Below are positions 33,319-43,335 of a DNA stretch of 53,080 nucleotides, in pieces; position 1 is the stretch's first letter, and every line of letters begins with the position of its first letter. Below the pieces are notes generated by a model that was given only the letters and a program-made list of their open reading frames with translations, was not told the origin of the DNA and searched no databases. The stretch is taken from NCBI GenBank assembly GCA_022640795.1, contig JALCCK010000011.1:1-53080 (forward strand), written 5' to 3'. The stretch comes from Treponema sp. (lineage in GTDB: Bacteria > Spirochaetota > Spirochaetia > Treponematales > Treponemataceae). The position numbers were made by a program, and so were the translations under genes.

Positions 33319-34812
33319 TTATAGATATTTTGCTGACAGTCTCAGCAGAGCTTCCTGATCGGTTTCTTTTGTATTGACAATCCCTGCCAGACGATGGTTC
33401 GACATGACGGCGATTCTGTTCGTAATACCCAGAATTTCTGGCATTTCGCTGGAAACAACAATAATTGTTTTTCCTTCTTTTGCCATTTTTATAATCAGTT
33501 GATAAATTTCATATTTTGCGCCGACATCGATACCGCGGGTTGGCTCATCCATAAGGAAAACGGAAGGTTCTCGTTCCATCCATTTGCCGATGATTACTTT
33601 CTGCTGATTGCCTCCACTCAAAGCGGTTATATTTTCATCCACAGAAACACATTTTGTATTCATTATATTGACTTCCCGTTCTGCAGCTTTTCGCATTTTC
33701 TGATTGGAAAGTATTCCGTGTGTTTTATAACTTTCAAGATTGGTAATAGTCGTATTAAACAGTATGGTATCTTTCCCGAACATACCGTTTCGTTTCCGTT
33801 CTTCAGTTACGAGTGCAAAATTGTACGACATAGCATCTTTACTGCTGTTAAAACGGAGTTTTTTACCGTCAAGTATGATTTCTCCGGATGCTATAGTACG
33901 AATGCCAAATAACGCTTCAAGCAATTCACTGCGGCCAGCTCCAACCAGTCCGTATAAGCCGAATATTTCACCTTTTTTAACGGTAAAAGAAATATCTTTC
34001 AGCAGTGGTTCGAATTTCGTATTGAGGTTCCGTATTTCAAGATAATCGTCTCCGGGAATATTGTCTACTTCAGGAAATCGTTTATCAAGTGATCGTCCGA
34101 CCATCGCAGAAATCAGTTCATTCATATTTGTATCGTCGACCGATTTTGTCAGTACCATGTTTCCGTCTCGCAGCACTGAGACTTCATCGCAAACTTCAAA
34201 AACCTCATCCATCTTATGTGAAATATAAACAAATGAGACGCCGTTCTCTTTTAGGTTTTTTACAATGGAAAACAGTTTTCGTACTTCGGGTTCGGTTAAT
34301 GATGAAGTAGGTTCATCGAGAACTATAATTTTTGCATCGTAGGAAACGGCTTTTGCAATTTCAACCATTTGACGTTGCGATACTGACATCGTACGCATTA
34401 CAGTACTTGGGTTAACATTCATTTTTAATGAGGCAAAAAGATTGTTGCATTCTTTAAGCATTCGTGCCTCGTCTATTATCCCGAATTTTAGCGGATATCG
34501 ACCAAGAAACAGATTGTCGGTAACAGTTCTATCCAGACATTGGTTCAATTCCTGATGAACCATTGCAACACCGCTTTCCAGTGCGACTTTTGGATCTTTA
34601 AAATTTACCGGTTTATTTTGCAGAAAAATTTGTCCTTCGTCTTTCGCGTAAATTCCGAACAGACATTTCATCATGGTCGATTTTCCGGCACCGTTCTCTC
34701 CCATCAACCCCATGACTGTTCCTTTTTTTACGGTCAGATTAATGCCGTTTAAAACTCTGTTTTTTGCAAAGGATTTAGAGAGATTTTTTATTTCAAGTAC
34801 TACATCATCCAT
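33319..34812 (-). CDS. mglA: Galactose/glucose ABC transporter ATP-binding protein
   Basis: 497 aa with two fused ABC domains, as in MglA/RbsA. The first has Walker A GENGAGKST (about 38-46), signature MSVSQRQMVEIA and Walker B IIVLDEPTSSL. The second has a modified P-loop GLVGAGRSELLEALFG (typical of the family), the signature LSGGNQQKVIIGKW and VFLMDEPTRGID. It powers hexose uptake through MglC. It is downstream of the permuted binding protein, separated by an attenuator-like hairpin, and runs directly into mglC. Confidence 0.95.
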   Translation of the reverse strand: MDDVVLEIKNLSKSFAKNRVLNGINLTVKKGTVMGLMGENGAGKSTMMKCLFGIYAKDEGQIFLQNKPVNFKDPKVALESGVAMVHQELNQCLDRTVTDNLFLGRYPLKFGIIDEARMLKECNNLFASLKMNVNPSTVMRTMSVSQRQMVEIAKAVSYDAKIIVLDEPTSSLTEPEVRKLFSIVKNLKENGVSFVYISHKMDEVFEVCDEVSVLRDGNMVLTKSVDDTNMNELISAMVGRSLDKRFPEVDNIPGDDYLEIRNLNTKFEPLLKDISFTVKKGEIFGLYGLVGAGRSELLEALFGIRTIASGEIILDGKKLRFNSSKDAMSYNFALVTEERKRNGMFGKDTILFNTTITNLESYKTHGILSNQKMRKAAEREVNIMNTKCVSVDENITALSGGNQQKVIIGKWMEREPSVFLMDEPTRGIDVGAKYEIYQLIIKMAKEGKTIIVVSSEMPEILGITNRIAVMSNHRLAGIVNTKETDQEALLRLSAKYL

Positions 34813-34836
34813 ATTTTTCCTCGTATAGTCAAATTA

Positions 34837-34871
34837 AAAGCCTGTAAAAACGAACTGTTTCTACAGGCTTT
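34837..34871 (-). terminator. Attenuator-like terminator between the permuted mglB and mglA
   Basis: AAAGCCTGTA (34837-34846) pairs with TACAGGCTTT (34862-34871), and CTTTTAATTT follows on the - strand. Partial termination here would give an excess of binding protein over ATPase and permease. Confidence 0.7.
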
Positions 34872-34888
34872 CACATTACTGGACTAAA

Positions 34889-36114
<1,226 letters not shown>

Positions 36115-36259
36115 CCTTGGTATAGCTATATTGTCACATGGAATTTTCAAAAGCGACAGAGAAAATATTTAGATAATTCTTGAATATTTTTCTGAATTTA
36201 TCGAATTTTAACAAATTTTTTATACGGTGATTATCAATAAGAGAGAAGCGTGGTAGTTT

Positions 36260-38257
36260 TTAGTTACCGTATTGAGCCTGAATTTCACGGATCTGGTCGC
36301 GGACAGCAGCCGCCTGCTCGTATTCAAGCCTGTCTGCAAAGTCGGCCATTTCTTTTTCAAGCGCCTTGATAAGTTTATGCCTTTGTGCCGCGACAAAGAG
36401 ATTTGCTGTTTTTTTCAGGATATCGGTATTAACGGCAATTTCATCCTGCGTATTTTTATTTTCACGAACCAGAATATCTTCCACTGCCTTTTTGACGGTG
36501 GTCGGTGTTATTCCGTGTTCCGTATTGTATTCTTTCTGAATCTGGCGCCGGCGTTTTGTTTCAGTCACTGCAAGATTCATTGCGTCGCTCATTCTGTCGG
36601 CGTACATGACAACGGTTCCGTTTTCATTTCGGGCAGCACGTCCTATTATTTGAATGAGGCTTGTTGCAGACCGTAAAAACCCTATTTTATCAGCATCAAG
36701 GATTGCTATGAATGAGACTTCCGGTAAATCTATACCTTCGCGAAGCAGGTTTATACCGATTAGAACATCGATTTCTCCTGTTCGAAGACTTTTCAGAATC
36801 TCAACTCGTTCAAAAGTTTCTATTTCGGAATGAATATATTTTACCTTGAGCCCCAGCCCTGTCAGATAGTCGGTCAGATCTTCCGCCATCTTTTTTGTAA
36901 GAGTCAGAACGAGACTTCTTTCATGATTTGCAATACGTTTTTTTATTTCATTGTAAATATCTTCCATCTGTCCTTCGCTCGGACGTACATCTACAATAGG
37001 ATCAAGCAGTCCTGTCGGCCTGATGAGCTGTTCAACAACCTGTGAACTTTGTTTTATTTCCTGCTCCCGGGGAGTCGCCGTTACGTAGATTACCTGATTC
37101 AGTTTTTTTTCAAATTCTTCAAATTTAAGCGGACGGTTATCGAGTGCACTGGGCAGCCGGAACCCGAAATCAACAAGATTCTGTTTTCGACTTCTGTCTC
37201 CTTCGTACATGGCTCCAATCTGGCTGACGGTTACGTGGGCCTCATCAATCATACATAAAAAATCATCCGGAAAATAGTGAAGCAGGGTAGCCGGTGGTTC
37301 TCCTGTTTTTCTGTTGCTGATTGGAGCTGAGTAATTTTCAATTCCTGAACAGTAGCCCATTTCTTTCATCATTTCGATGTCGTATGATGTCCTCGTTTTT
37401 AGCCGTTCTGCTTCAAGCATCTTTCCCTGCTGTCTCAGTTCGTCAACACGAGCCGTCATTTCAGCCTTGATACGGTCGGTAGCTTCTACCAGCTGGTCGT
37501 GAGGTACAACGAAGTGCTTCGCCGGGTAGAAGACCGTTTCATCAAGTTCTTCGCGTACTGTTCCGGAAATGACGTGAAATCTTCGTATTCGAACGATTTC
37601 ATCCCAGTCCAGTTCTATCCGGTATGCTTCATCTACCTCCATATACGGAGGATAGACTTCAATGACGTCTCCGCGTATTCTAAAATTGCCTCTATCCAGT
37701 ATTGCATCATTTCTCTGATATTGGAGTGCTATGAGTTCTTTTGCGAATTGCGGTATATCCAGTGTTTGACCGATTTCCAGATGAATCCTCATTTCTTTAT
37801 AGAGATCCGGCATGCCAAGTCCGTAAATGCATGAGACTGTTGCTACGACAATAACGTCCCTGCGTTCCATAAGGCTGTATGTTGCAGCAAGCCGCAGTTT
37901 ATCGATTTCGTCGTTAATTGCTGCATCTTTTTCTATATAGAGATCCCTCGCCGGAACGTAGGCTTCCGGCTGATAATAATCATAATACGAAACGAAATAT
38001 TCAACGGCATTTTCCGGAAAGAAATCCTTAAATTCCCGATACAATTGGGCAGACAACGTTTTGTTATGACTGATGATAAGCGTCGGACGCTGGACTCTTT
38101 CGATAATTTTGGCCATGGTAAAAGTTTTGCCGCTGCCGGTAACGCCTTTTAAAGTCTGATATTTATCACCTCGAAGAAAACCATTGCTTAGTTTTTCTAT
38201 TGCCTGCGGCTGGTCGCCAGAGGGGTCGAACGGCGATACGACCTTAAATTTTCTCAT
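36260..38257 (-). CDS. uvrB: UvrABC excinuclease subunit B
   Basis: 665 aa, the normal length. Walker A GVTGSGKTFTMA (about 39-50), the beta-hairpin region YYDYYQPEAYVP, the DEAH-type box MIDEAH, helicase motifs VLTLTKKMAEDL, GINLLREGIDLPEVS and QIIGRAARN are present, and the C-terminal UVR motif that contacts UvrC (LEKEMADFADRLEYEQAAAVRDQI, residues ~635-658) is complete. It acts in nucleotide excision repair, verifying damage and loading UvrC. It starts two bases after the htrA stop, so it is in the same operon. Confidence 0.98.
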   Translation of the reverse strand: MRKFKVVSPFDPSGDQPQAIEKLSNGFLRGDKYQTLKGVTGSGKTFTMAKIIERVQRPTLIISHNKTLSAQLYREFKDFFPENAVEYFVSYYDYYQPEAYVPARDLYIEKDAAINDEIDKLRLAATYSLMERRDVIVVATVSCIYGLGMPDLYKEMRIHLEIGQTLDIPQFAKELIALQYQRNDAILDRGNFRIRGDVIEVYPPYMEVDEAYRIELDWDEIVRIRRFHVISGTVREELDETVFYPAKHFVVPHDQLVEATDRIKAEMTARVDELRQQGKMLEAERLKTRTSYDIEMMKEMGYCSGIENYSAPISNRKTGEPPATLLHYFPDDFLCMIDEAHVTVSQIGAMYEGDRSRKQNLVDFGFRLPSALDNRPLKFEEFEKKLNQVIYVTATPREQEIKQSSQVVEQLIRPTGLLDPIVDVRPSEGQMEDIYNEIKKRIANHERSLVLTLTKKMAEDLTDYLTGLGLKVKYIHSEIETFERVEILKSLRTGEIDVLIGINLLREGIDLPEVSFIAILDADKIGFLRSATSLIQIIGRAARNENGTVVMYADRMSDAMNLAVTETKRRRQIQKEYNTEHGITPTTVKKAVEDILVRENKNTQDEIAVNTDILKKTANLFVAAQRHKLIKALEKEMADFADRLEYEQAAAVRDQIREIQAQYGN

Positions 38258-38259
38258 GG

Positions 38260-39531
38260 CTATATCGTCTTGGAAGAAGTTTCCGGATTGGTATGGTCGT
38301 TATCAGATTTACCGGCGAGTATGACGGTTTTCTTTATATTTTTGCGGTCGCGGTGTAGTGTAACGGTTATTTTATCGCCGGGTCGTTTGCTTTCAAGTGC
38401 AGAATAATAATCTGCCAGGGAAGAAATTTTTATAGTATCTATCTGGGTTATAATATCTCCGCCGAGATAGATCAGCTGAGGATTCCGTGACCCGTATCTG
38501 ACAGCCTGCGTTCCTCCGTGGATACCTGCTTTGTCCGCGTTTCCACCTTTTGTAACAACCGATACAAGTACTCCGTTTTGAATATCGAGCCCCGCATATC
38601 TGACGATTGACGAATTGAGTTGAACGAGAGAAGCCTGCAGTATACCCCTCCGCACAGTCCCGTATTTTATAAGATCTGCGACAACCCGTTGTGCAGTGGA
38701 CGCCGGTACGGCGAATCCGACGCCGGCAGAATTACCTGAGGACGAGTAAATCATCGTATTGATTCCGATCATCCGCCCGGAAGTATCAAGAAGCGGTCCT
38801 CCTGAATTACCCGGATTTATAGCGGTGTCAGTCTGGATCATATTACGGATAATTGTATTGTTTGAGTTTTGTATAGGGCGTCCGAGGCCTGAGACAATAC
38901 CCGTTGTCATAGTACGTTCGAGCCCGAAAGGATTCCCGATGGCAATGACTTTCTGTCCGACTCTGAGTGCTGCCGAGTCTCCGAATGGAATGGTATCGAG
39001 TGTTGTACCTGCCGGAGGATCGAACTTCAGAACAGCAATATCGCTTTCAGAATCCGATCCGACGACCTGCCCTTCGTATTGTGTCCCGTCAGAAAGGGAA
39101 ATATATATTTTACTCGCATTATTTATAACGTGTACGTTTGTAACGACGTATCCGCGTTCGTCAATTATCGATCCCGAACCGCTTCCTCCGTTTTCGACAA
39201 CCGGTTCAAGAAACCAGTTGATTCCTGTTATCTGAGTATTTATGTTGACGACTGCAGAACTGCATTTATCATAGACGGAAATATTCTGCTGCTCTTCAAT
39301 AGTATAACCGTTCGTCGGATTTGAAACATTGGTAGGTTTTTCCTGTTCTGCGGTAACTGCAGGCTGCTCCATCTGTTTTTCAGATTCGGAACTCTCGGCA
39401 ACAGTTTCCTGCTGTTGAATTTTAGCAGAATGTTTTATAGTAAGATTGAAAACCAGAAATGAAACACACAAAACTGCTGTACCTGTCACAGCAGCGGTAA
39501 TAATCATCTGATATTTGGAATACAATTTCAT
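38260..39531 (-). CDS. htrA: HtrA/Deg-family periplasmic serine protease, membrane-anchored
   Basis: 423 aa. A membrane anchor (about 9-29) and a polar linker lead to the trypsin-like domain with the triad His134 (TNVHV), Asp164 (SDIAVL) and Ser243 (GNSGGPL). One PDZ domain follows (about 300-405; GGDIITQIDT). It degrades or refolds misfolded envelope proteins. The single PDZ and anchor are closer to DegS/HhoB-type members than to two-PDZ DegP. It lies between the PEGA protein and uvrB on one probable transcript. Confidence 0.93.
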   Translation of the reverse strand: MKLYSKYQMIITAAVTGTAVLCVSFLVFNLTIKHSAKIQQQETVAESSESEKQMEQPAVTAEQEKPTNVSNPTNGYTIEEQQNISVYDKCSSAVVNINTQITGINWFLEPVVENGGSGSGSIIDERGYVVTNVHVINNASKIYISLSDGTQYEGQVVGSDSESDIAVLKFDPPAGTTLDTIPFGDSAALRVGQKVIAIGNPFGLERTMTTGIVSGLGRPIQNSNNTIIRNMIQTDTAINPGNSGGPLLDTSGRMIGINTMIYSSSGNSAGVGFAVPASTAQRVVADLIKYGTVRRGILQASLVQLNSSIVRYAGLDIQNGVLVSVVTKGGNADKAGIHGGTQAVRYGSRNPQLIYLGGDIITQIDTIKISSLADYYSALESKRPGDKITVTLHRDRKNIKKTVILAGKSDNDHTNPETSSKTI

Positions 39532-39580
39532 ACAGACAGTTTTACCATGTGACGTACAGTAGCGTCAACCTCGCATGATT

Positions 39581-41179
39581 TTAGAAAAGAAATCCGATTC
39601 CCGCTTTGATACCGAACGAAGCTGCACTGTGCAGTTGCAGAACAGTATATGCACCGGCATTCAGCAGTATCGCAGAATTCGGAAGCAGCATTGTAATTTC
39701 GAGTCCCGTATCTACAGCACTTATCCAGTGTGCTGCTTCAGAAATTTTTTTATCAGTACCAGTGTCTCCGAATCTGCTGTTGAGTGTTCCCCACGTTTTT
39801 AAAGCCATATAGCTGGTCGGCATGAATTGAACGGCGAGTCCGTTTTTCCAGCAGCTGTCGTTTCCTGAAAAATCCCCTGTCATGCAGCTGAAAATATAGT
39901 CGCTTGAAAATCCGGTATAGAAGAATGCTGTTTTATATCCAAGTATGATGCCTGTCCCGAGCCCGTTTCCGCTGTCCATTATAGGAGCATATTCAGTTAT
40001 TTCTGAACTATAACCATATCGAATGATACCACCGTAGAGGAATTTATTTACTGACGTTCCCGCTGATCCCGCTGCCTTGAGCGATCCTCCGAATGAGGTG
40101 ACCGCTGTATCTCCGTTTGGATATAATGCCGCCCGAAAGGTCCATTCTACACCGTTCAGAGGGGTCCCTCCCAGTGCGGCAGTCAGTGCTAACGGTATGC
40201 GTTTTTCATCTCCGGTTATTTTAAATAGAGGATTTATGGAAAAGTCGGCAAATAGCGTGTTTTGGGGATAGAGCAGTACGGTGGGAACAGAGCCGATACC
40301 GGTCCCATCCGTTGTTATGGAAGAGAGATTGTATGTTATGGAGCTGTCAATCGTTACCGGACAGGATACTGTATAGCTGCCGGCAGCAACAGTCGCTGTA
40401 TAAATTCCGTCAGGAACCCGATTCCCGTACATATCCGTTCCGTCCCAAGTTATCGTTTGCTGCCAGGTTGTAAAACGGGAAAAGTTCCACGTATTAACGA
40501 CGGATCCTGATGCTGTGCGTAAAACCATGGTTCCCGATTCGGGGGCTGTAACGTAGAAACCGAGTATGGTTTTCCCAAGCGCTCCCGGATTGCCGGGGTT
40601 AAACGGATTTCTGGAAGCGGTCAGACCTGAAAGACTGAAAACAGCTGGAGCCATTGTCACGCTCAGCGACTGTCTGCTTTGTCGCTGTATCCATACTGTT
40701 TCCGTATAATCGGTATAGCCGAACCTGCGGACTTTTACCGTATGAAAACCTTCCTGCAACTCGACAGGATTTGTGAAGTATTGCTGTCCGTCAACATAAA
40801 TCAAGCTTTCTGATTGCAGATTTTTGAATTTTATCCACCCGGTTATTTTTTCCAGCTCGATATAATAAATTTTATCCTGTCCTGCTTCAAGCCGAATGGG
40901 GAAATTTCTTGTTTCATACCCGTTTTTTTTAACGCTGACAAGATATTGCCCCGGGGTAAGATTTTTTACTTTTAGCGGAGTGTATCCCTGATATTCGTTA
41001 TTTAAATAGATGGTAGCATTCCGTATATTGGTACGGATAGTAACAGTTGCCGTTTTGTCTTCACTTTGAGTTGAACGTACCGGCTGCTGAATGGTTTCTT
41101 GCGTTTGAGCTTCGGTTTTGAAAACCGGTGCTAAAATTATGATGAAAATGAGTACACCAATTCTTTTTAAACCACGCAT
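39581..41179 (-). CDS. Secreted PEGA-domain protein with FlgD-like and beta-barrel-like parts
   Basis: 532 aa with a signal peptide (about 1-25). Two PEGA repeats follow: VTIRTNIRNATIYLNNEYQG (about 46-65) and IKFKNLQSESLIYVDGQ. A FlgD-like Ig segment (about 205-275) contains TASRNPFNPG, ITWDGTDMYGNRVPDGIYT. The C-terminal half is rich in alternating hydrophobic/aromatic residues and ends in FGIKAGIGFLF, the terminal aromatic pattern of outer-membrane barrels. It probably sits in the outer membrane or periplasm as a peptidoglycan- or surface-associated protein. Function unknown. It is 26 bases after radC and before htrA. Confidence 0.75.
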   Translation of the reverse strand: MRGLKRIGVLIFIIILAPVFKTEAQTQETIQQPVRSTQSEDKTATVTIRTNIRNATIYLNNEYQGYTPLKVKNLTPGQYLVSVKKNGYETRNFPIRLEAGQDKIYYIELEKITGWIKFKNLQSESLIYVDGQQYFTNPVELQEGFHTVKVRRFGYTDYTETVWIQRQSRQSLSVTMAPAVFSLSGLTASRNPFNPGNPGALGKTILGFYVTAPESGTMVLRTASGSVVNTWNFSRFTTWQQTITWDGTDMYGNRVPDGIYTATVAAGSYTVSCPVTIDSSITYNLSSITTDGTGIGSVPTVLLYPQNTLFADFSINPLFKITGDEKRIPLALTAALGGTPLNGVEWTFRAALYPNGDTAVTSFGGSLKAAGSAGTSVNKFLYGGIIRYGYSSEITEYAPIMDSGNGLGTGIILGYKTAFFYTGFSSDYIFSCMTGDFSGNDSCWKNGLAVQFMPTSYMALKTWGTLNSRFGDTGTDKKISEAAHWISAVDTGLEITMLLPNSAILLNAGAYTVLQLHSAASFGIKAGIGFLF

Positions 41180-41205
41180 AGCAGTATATTACCGGAATTC
41201 AAGGT

Positions 41206-41859
41206 TCAGAACAATATCTTGTTTTCAAGAAAACTGAAATAGGTTTGTTTATTTATTATTATATGATCGAGCAGGGGAACTCCGAGAATATCGGCTGCCT
41301 TTATAAGCGTACCGGTTGTTTTTATATCGTCCGGCGAGGGGTCACAATTTCCGGAAGGATGATTATGACATACGATGATAGCAGCTGCATGTTCTACCAG
41401 TGCTTCCGTAAAAATTTCACGGGGATGAATCATTGTACGGTTTACGGTACCGACGGAAATAACCCGTATCTGGATAATCTCGTGTGCACCGTTTAATGTA
41501 ATACAGATAAAATGTTCTCTGCTGGTTATCGAAAAATGTTTGATATACGGAATGACATCCTTCGGGTGCTGTATGACAGCCTGCAGATAGCCGGTCCTGC
41601 GTCTGCCCAGTTCCAGTGCAGCTGCGATCGCAAGTGCTTTTCCGGTACCCATCCCTTTTATTTTCATCAGGGCGGTTACTCTGTTTTCATCGTTTGTTCC
41701 GTCGAGGACATTCAGGACTTTTTTTGATAATGCTTCGATGGGAATGTTTTTTGTACCGCTTCCAAGTACCAGCATAACGAGTTCTTCGTCACTTGGAAAA
41801 TTCAATCCTTTGTTGATAACCTGTTCCCGGATATCGGGTTTTATTTTATAGTTGTTCAT
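41206..41859 (-). CDS. radC: RadC family JAMM/MPN+ protein
   Basis: 217 aa. A helix-hairpin-helix-like N-terminal part (MKIKGMGTGKALAIAAALELGRR at about 76-98) precedes the JAMM metal motif HNHPSGNCDPSPDD and then the terminal FSFLENKILF. Conserved RadC/YeeS-type proteins have no settled role in repair. The start is placed at ATG 41859 because it gives the normal family length. The frame remains open up to 42189, but that extension runs antisense through the start of the opposite gene and has no ribosome site. No clear Shine-Dalgarno precedes 41859. Confidence 0.88.
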   Translation of the reverse strand: MNNYKIKPDIREQVINKGLNFPSDEELVMLVLGSGTKNIPIEALSKKVLNVLDGTNDENRVTALMKIKGMGTGKALAIAAALELGRRRTGYLQAVIQHPKDVIPYIKHFSITSREHFICITLNGAHEIIQIRVISVGTVNRTMIHPREIFTEALVEHAAAIIVCHNHPSGNCDPSPDDIKTTGTLIKAADILGVPLLDHIIINKQTYFSFLENKILF

Positions 41860-41977
41860 ACTTATATTTTGTTTGGGGAATCCTTTAAATAACATTTTTA
41901 ATAAAAAAATATCCTTTTCTGCTGTGTATGATAAGGTCTCTTTCCTGTTCAGCCGATGAAAGAAGAAAGGTGTTTTT

Positions 41978-42601
41978 ATGACAGAATTACAGACGAAAAG
42001 TTTTCTTACCGCAGAGAGACTGCTGGCGGCAGGGTGCATCGTTCTTTTTCTTTTTTCATTTTTTTCCTGCAGAACGGTGAACGTAGAGCAGGTACCGGTG
42101 GAACATATATCCCGATATATCACCGGACCCGGTATAAAATCTGTGCCGCAGCTGGTGGCGTTTTTTATGGATACGAACCCGGCGGCCAATAAAAAAGACG
42201 TTGAAAATCTTGCGGAACTTTATATTCGGGAGGCGAAGACCGAAGGTATTAATTCTGATATCGCTTTTGTTCAGATGTGCCTCGAAACCGGTTTTTTAAG
42301 ATTCGGCAATCTGGTGACACCTGCCATGCATAATTACTGCGGACTTGGCGCAATAGATGCAGAGCATCCCGGTGAAAGCTTTCCGTCTGTACAAATGGGG
42401 GTCAGAGCCCATATTCAGCATCTTCAGGCCTATAGTACAAAAGATTCGGTTCTTAGTAATCCGCTGGTTGATAAAAGATATAAGTGGGTAAAACCGCGTG
42501 GAAAAGCCGAAACTATATTTGAACTTGCCGGAACATGGGCCTCGGACCGTAATTATGGTACAAAACTTGATAATTTGTTATCACGTTTGGAACAGTACTG
42601 A
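41978..42601 (+). CDS. Lipoprotein with glucosaminidase domain (peptidoglycan hydrolase)
   Basis: 207 aa. A long N-region and a hydrophobic stretch end in FSFFSC (Cys31), a lipobox-like site. The glucosaminidase domain covers about 55-205: AELYIREAKTEGINSDIAFVQMCLETG carries the probable catalytic Glu, followed by NYCGLGA, FPSVQMGVRAHIQHLQAY and GTWASDRNYG. It would cleave the glycan strands at the cell envelope, as do FlgJ- and Bax-type enzymes. AAAGG lies upstream. It converges with the UMP kinase-like gene. Confidence 0.87.
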   Translation: MTELQTKSFLTAERLLAAGCIVLFLFSFFSCRTVNVEQVPVEHISRYITGPGIKSVPQLVAFFMDTNPAANKKDVENLAELYIREAKTEGINSDIAFVQMCLETGFLRFGNLVTPAMHNYCGLGAIDAEHPGESFPSVQMGVRAHIQHLQAYSTKDSVLSNPLVDKRYKWVKPRGKAETIFELAGTWASDRNYGTKLDNLLSRLEQY

Positions 42602-42608
42602 CAGGAAT

Positions 42609-43316
42609 CTAATCCTTTATAGTTGTTCCGATGAATCTTTTACCGTCGAGTATTGCACGAATATTGTCGATATTTTTGCCGGCTGCACAGATTACCGTAA
42701 GACCCAGCTCTTCCGCCTTTTTACTTGCGATTGGATCGAACGGCGTATTTTTGCCCGGTGTCCATGAATTACCCACCATTTTACGAAAATCAGTCCACGA
42801 GATTGAATCCAGCGGGACAGCATCAGGGTTTTTCCGCGGGTCATCTGTATAAACTTTTTCTATGTTTGAAAGGTTTACGACGGTATCCGCTTTGTATTGT
42901 TCGGCAAGTAGTACCGCGTCATTATCCGTAGAAAAACCTGGTTTCCAGCCGGACGCTACGAGTACCCGTCCGGTAAATTCATTTGCTGCAGTCGGATTAT
43001 AGACAACAGGTTGCGGGCAGAGTTTCCCGTAGGCAGCTTTCAGAAGCTGTGCATTAAGCCGTGTTGCCATTATTCCTATCCAGTCGGCTTCATTATTATC
43101 CGCATCGCCTGCATGATTCGTTTCCGCAAGTATTTCACAATATGCCTGCTGATAGATTCGGGCAGGACCTCCTCCTCCTACGACAAGAATGAGGCGCCTG
43201 TTTTGATCTTCTTCTATCCAGCTTCTTGTCATTGCAATAAATTTTTGAAGAAAGTCAGTATCGGGTTTGTCAGGAACTACAATAGAGCCGCCGACGGAAA
43301 GAACTTTTGTTATCAT
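42609..43316 (-). CDS. UMP kinase-like amino-acid-kinase-family protein (archaeal-type PyrH)
   Basis: 235 aa. It begins VLSVGGSIVVPD and continues with LVVGGGGPARIYQQA, DWIGIMATRLNAQLL, GWKPGFSTDNDAVLLAEQYKAD and NIEKVYTDDPRKNPDA, the pattern of archaeal-type UMP kinases. It would phosphorylate UMP to UDP. ATG 43316 is chosen for AGGAG 8 bases upstream. It is the last gene of the ECF sigma operon, 19 bases after the transglutaminase-like gene. Whether the genome also has a bacterial pyrH cannot be seen here. Confidence 0.83.
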   Translation of the reverse strand: MITKVLSVGGSIVVPDKPDTDFLQKFIAMTRSWIEEDQNRRLILVVGGGGPARIYQQAYCEILAETNHAGDADNNEADWIGIMATRLNAQLLKAAYGKLCPQPVVYNPTAANEFTGRVLVASGWKPGFSTDNDAVLLAEQYKADTVVNLSNIEKVYTDDPRKNPDAVPLDSISWTDFRKMVGNSWTPGKNTPFDPIASKKAEELGLTVICAAGKNIDNIRAILDGKRFIGTTIKD

Positions 43317-43335
43317 TTTGCCACTCCTTTTACTA

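Noticed and set aside
41860..42189. 110-residue N-terminal extension of RadC
   Set aside because: It would overlap the start of the opposite-strand lipoprotein gene, lacks a ribosome site, and RadC proteins normally begin near 41859.
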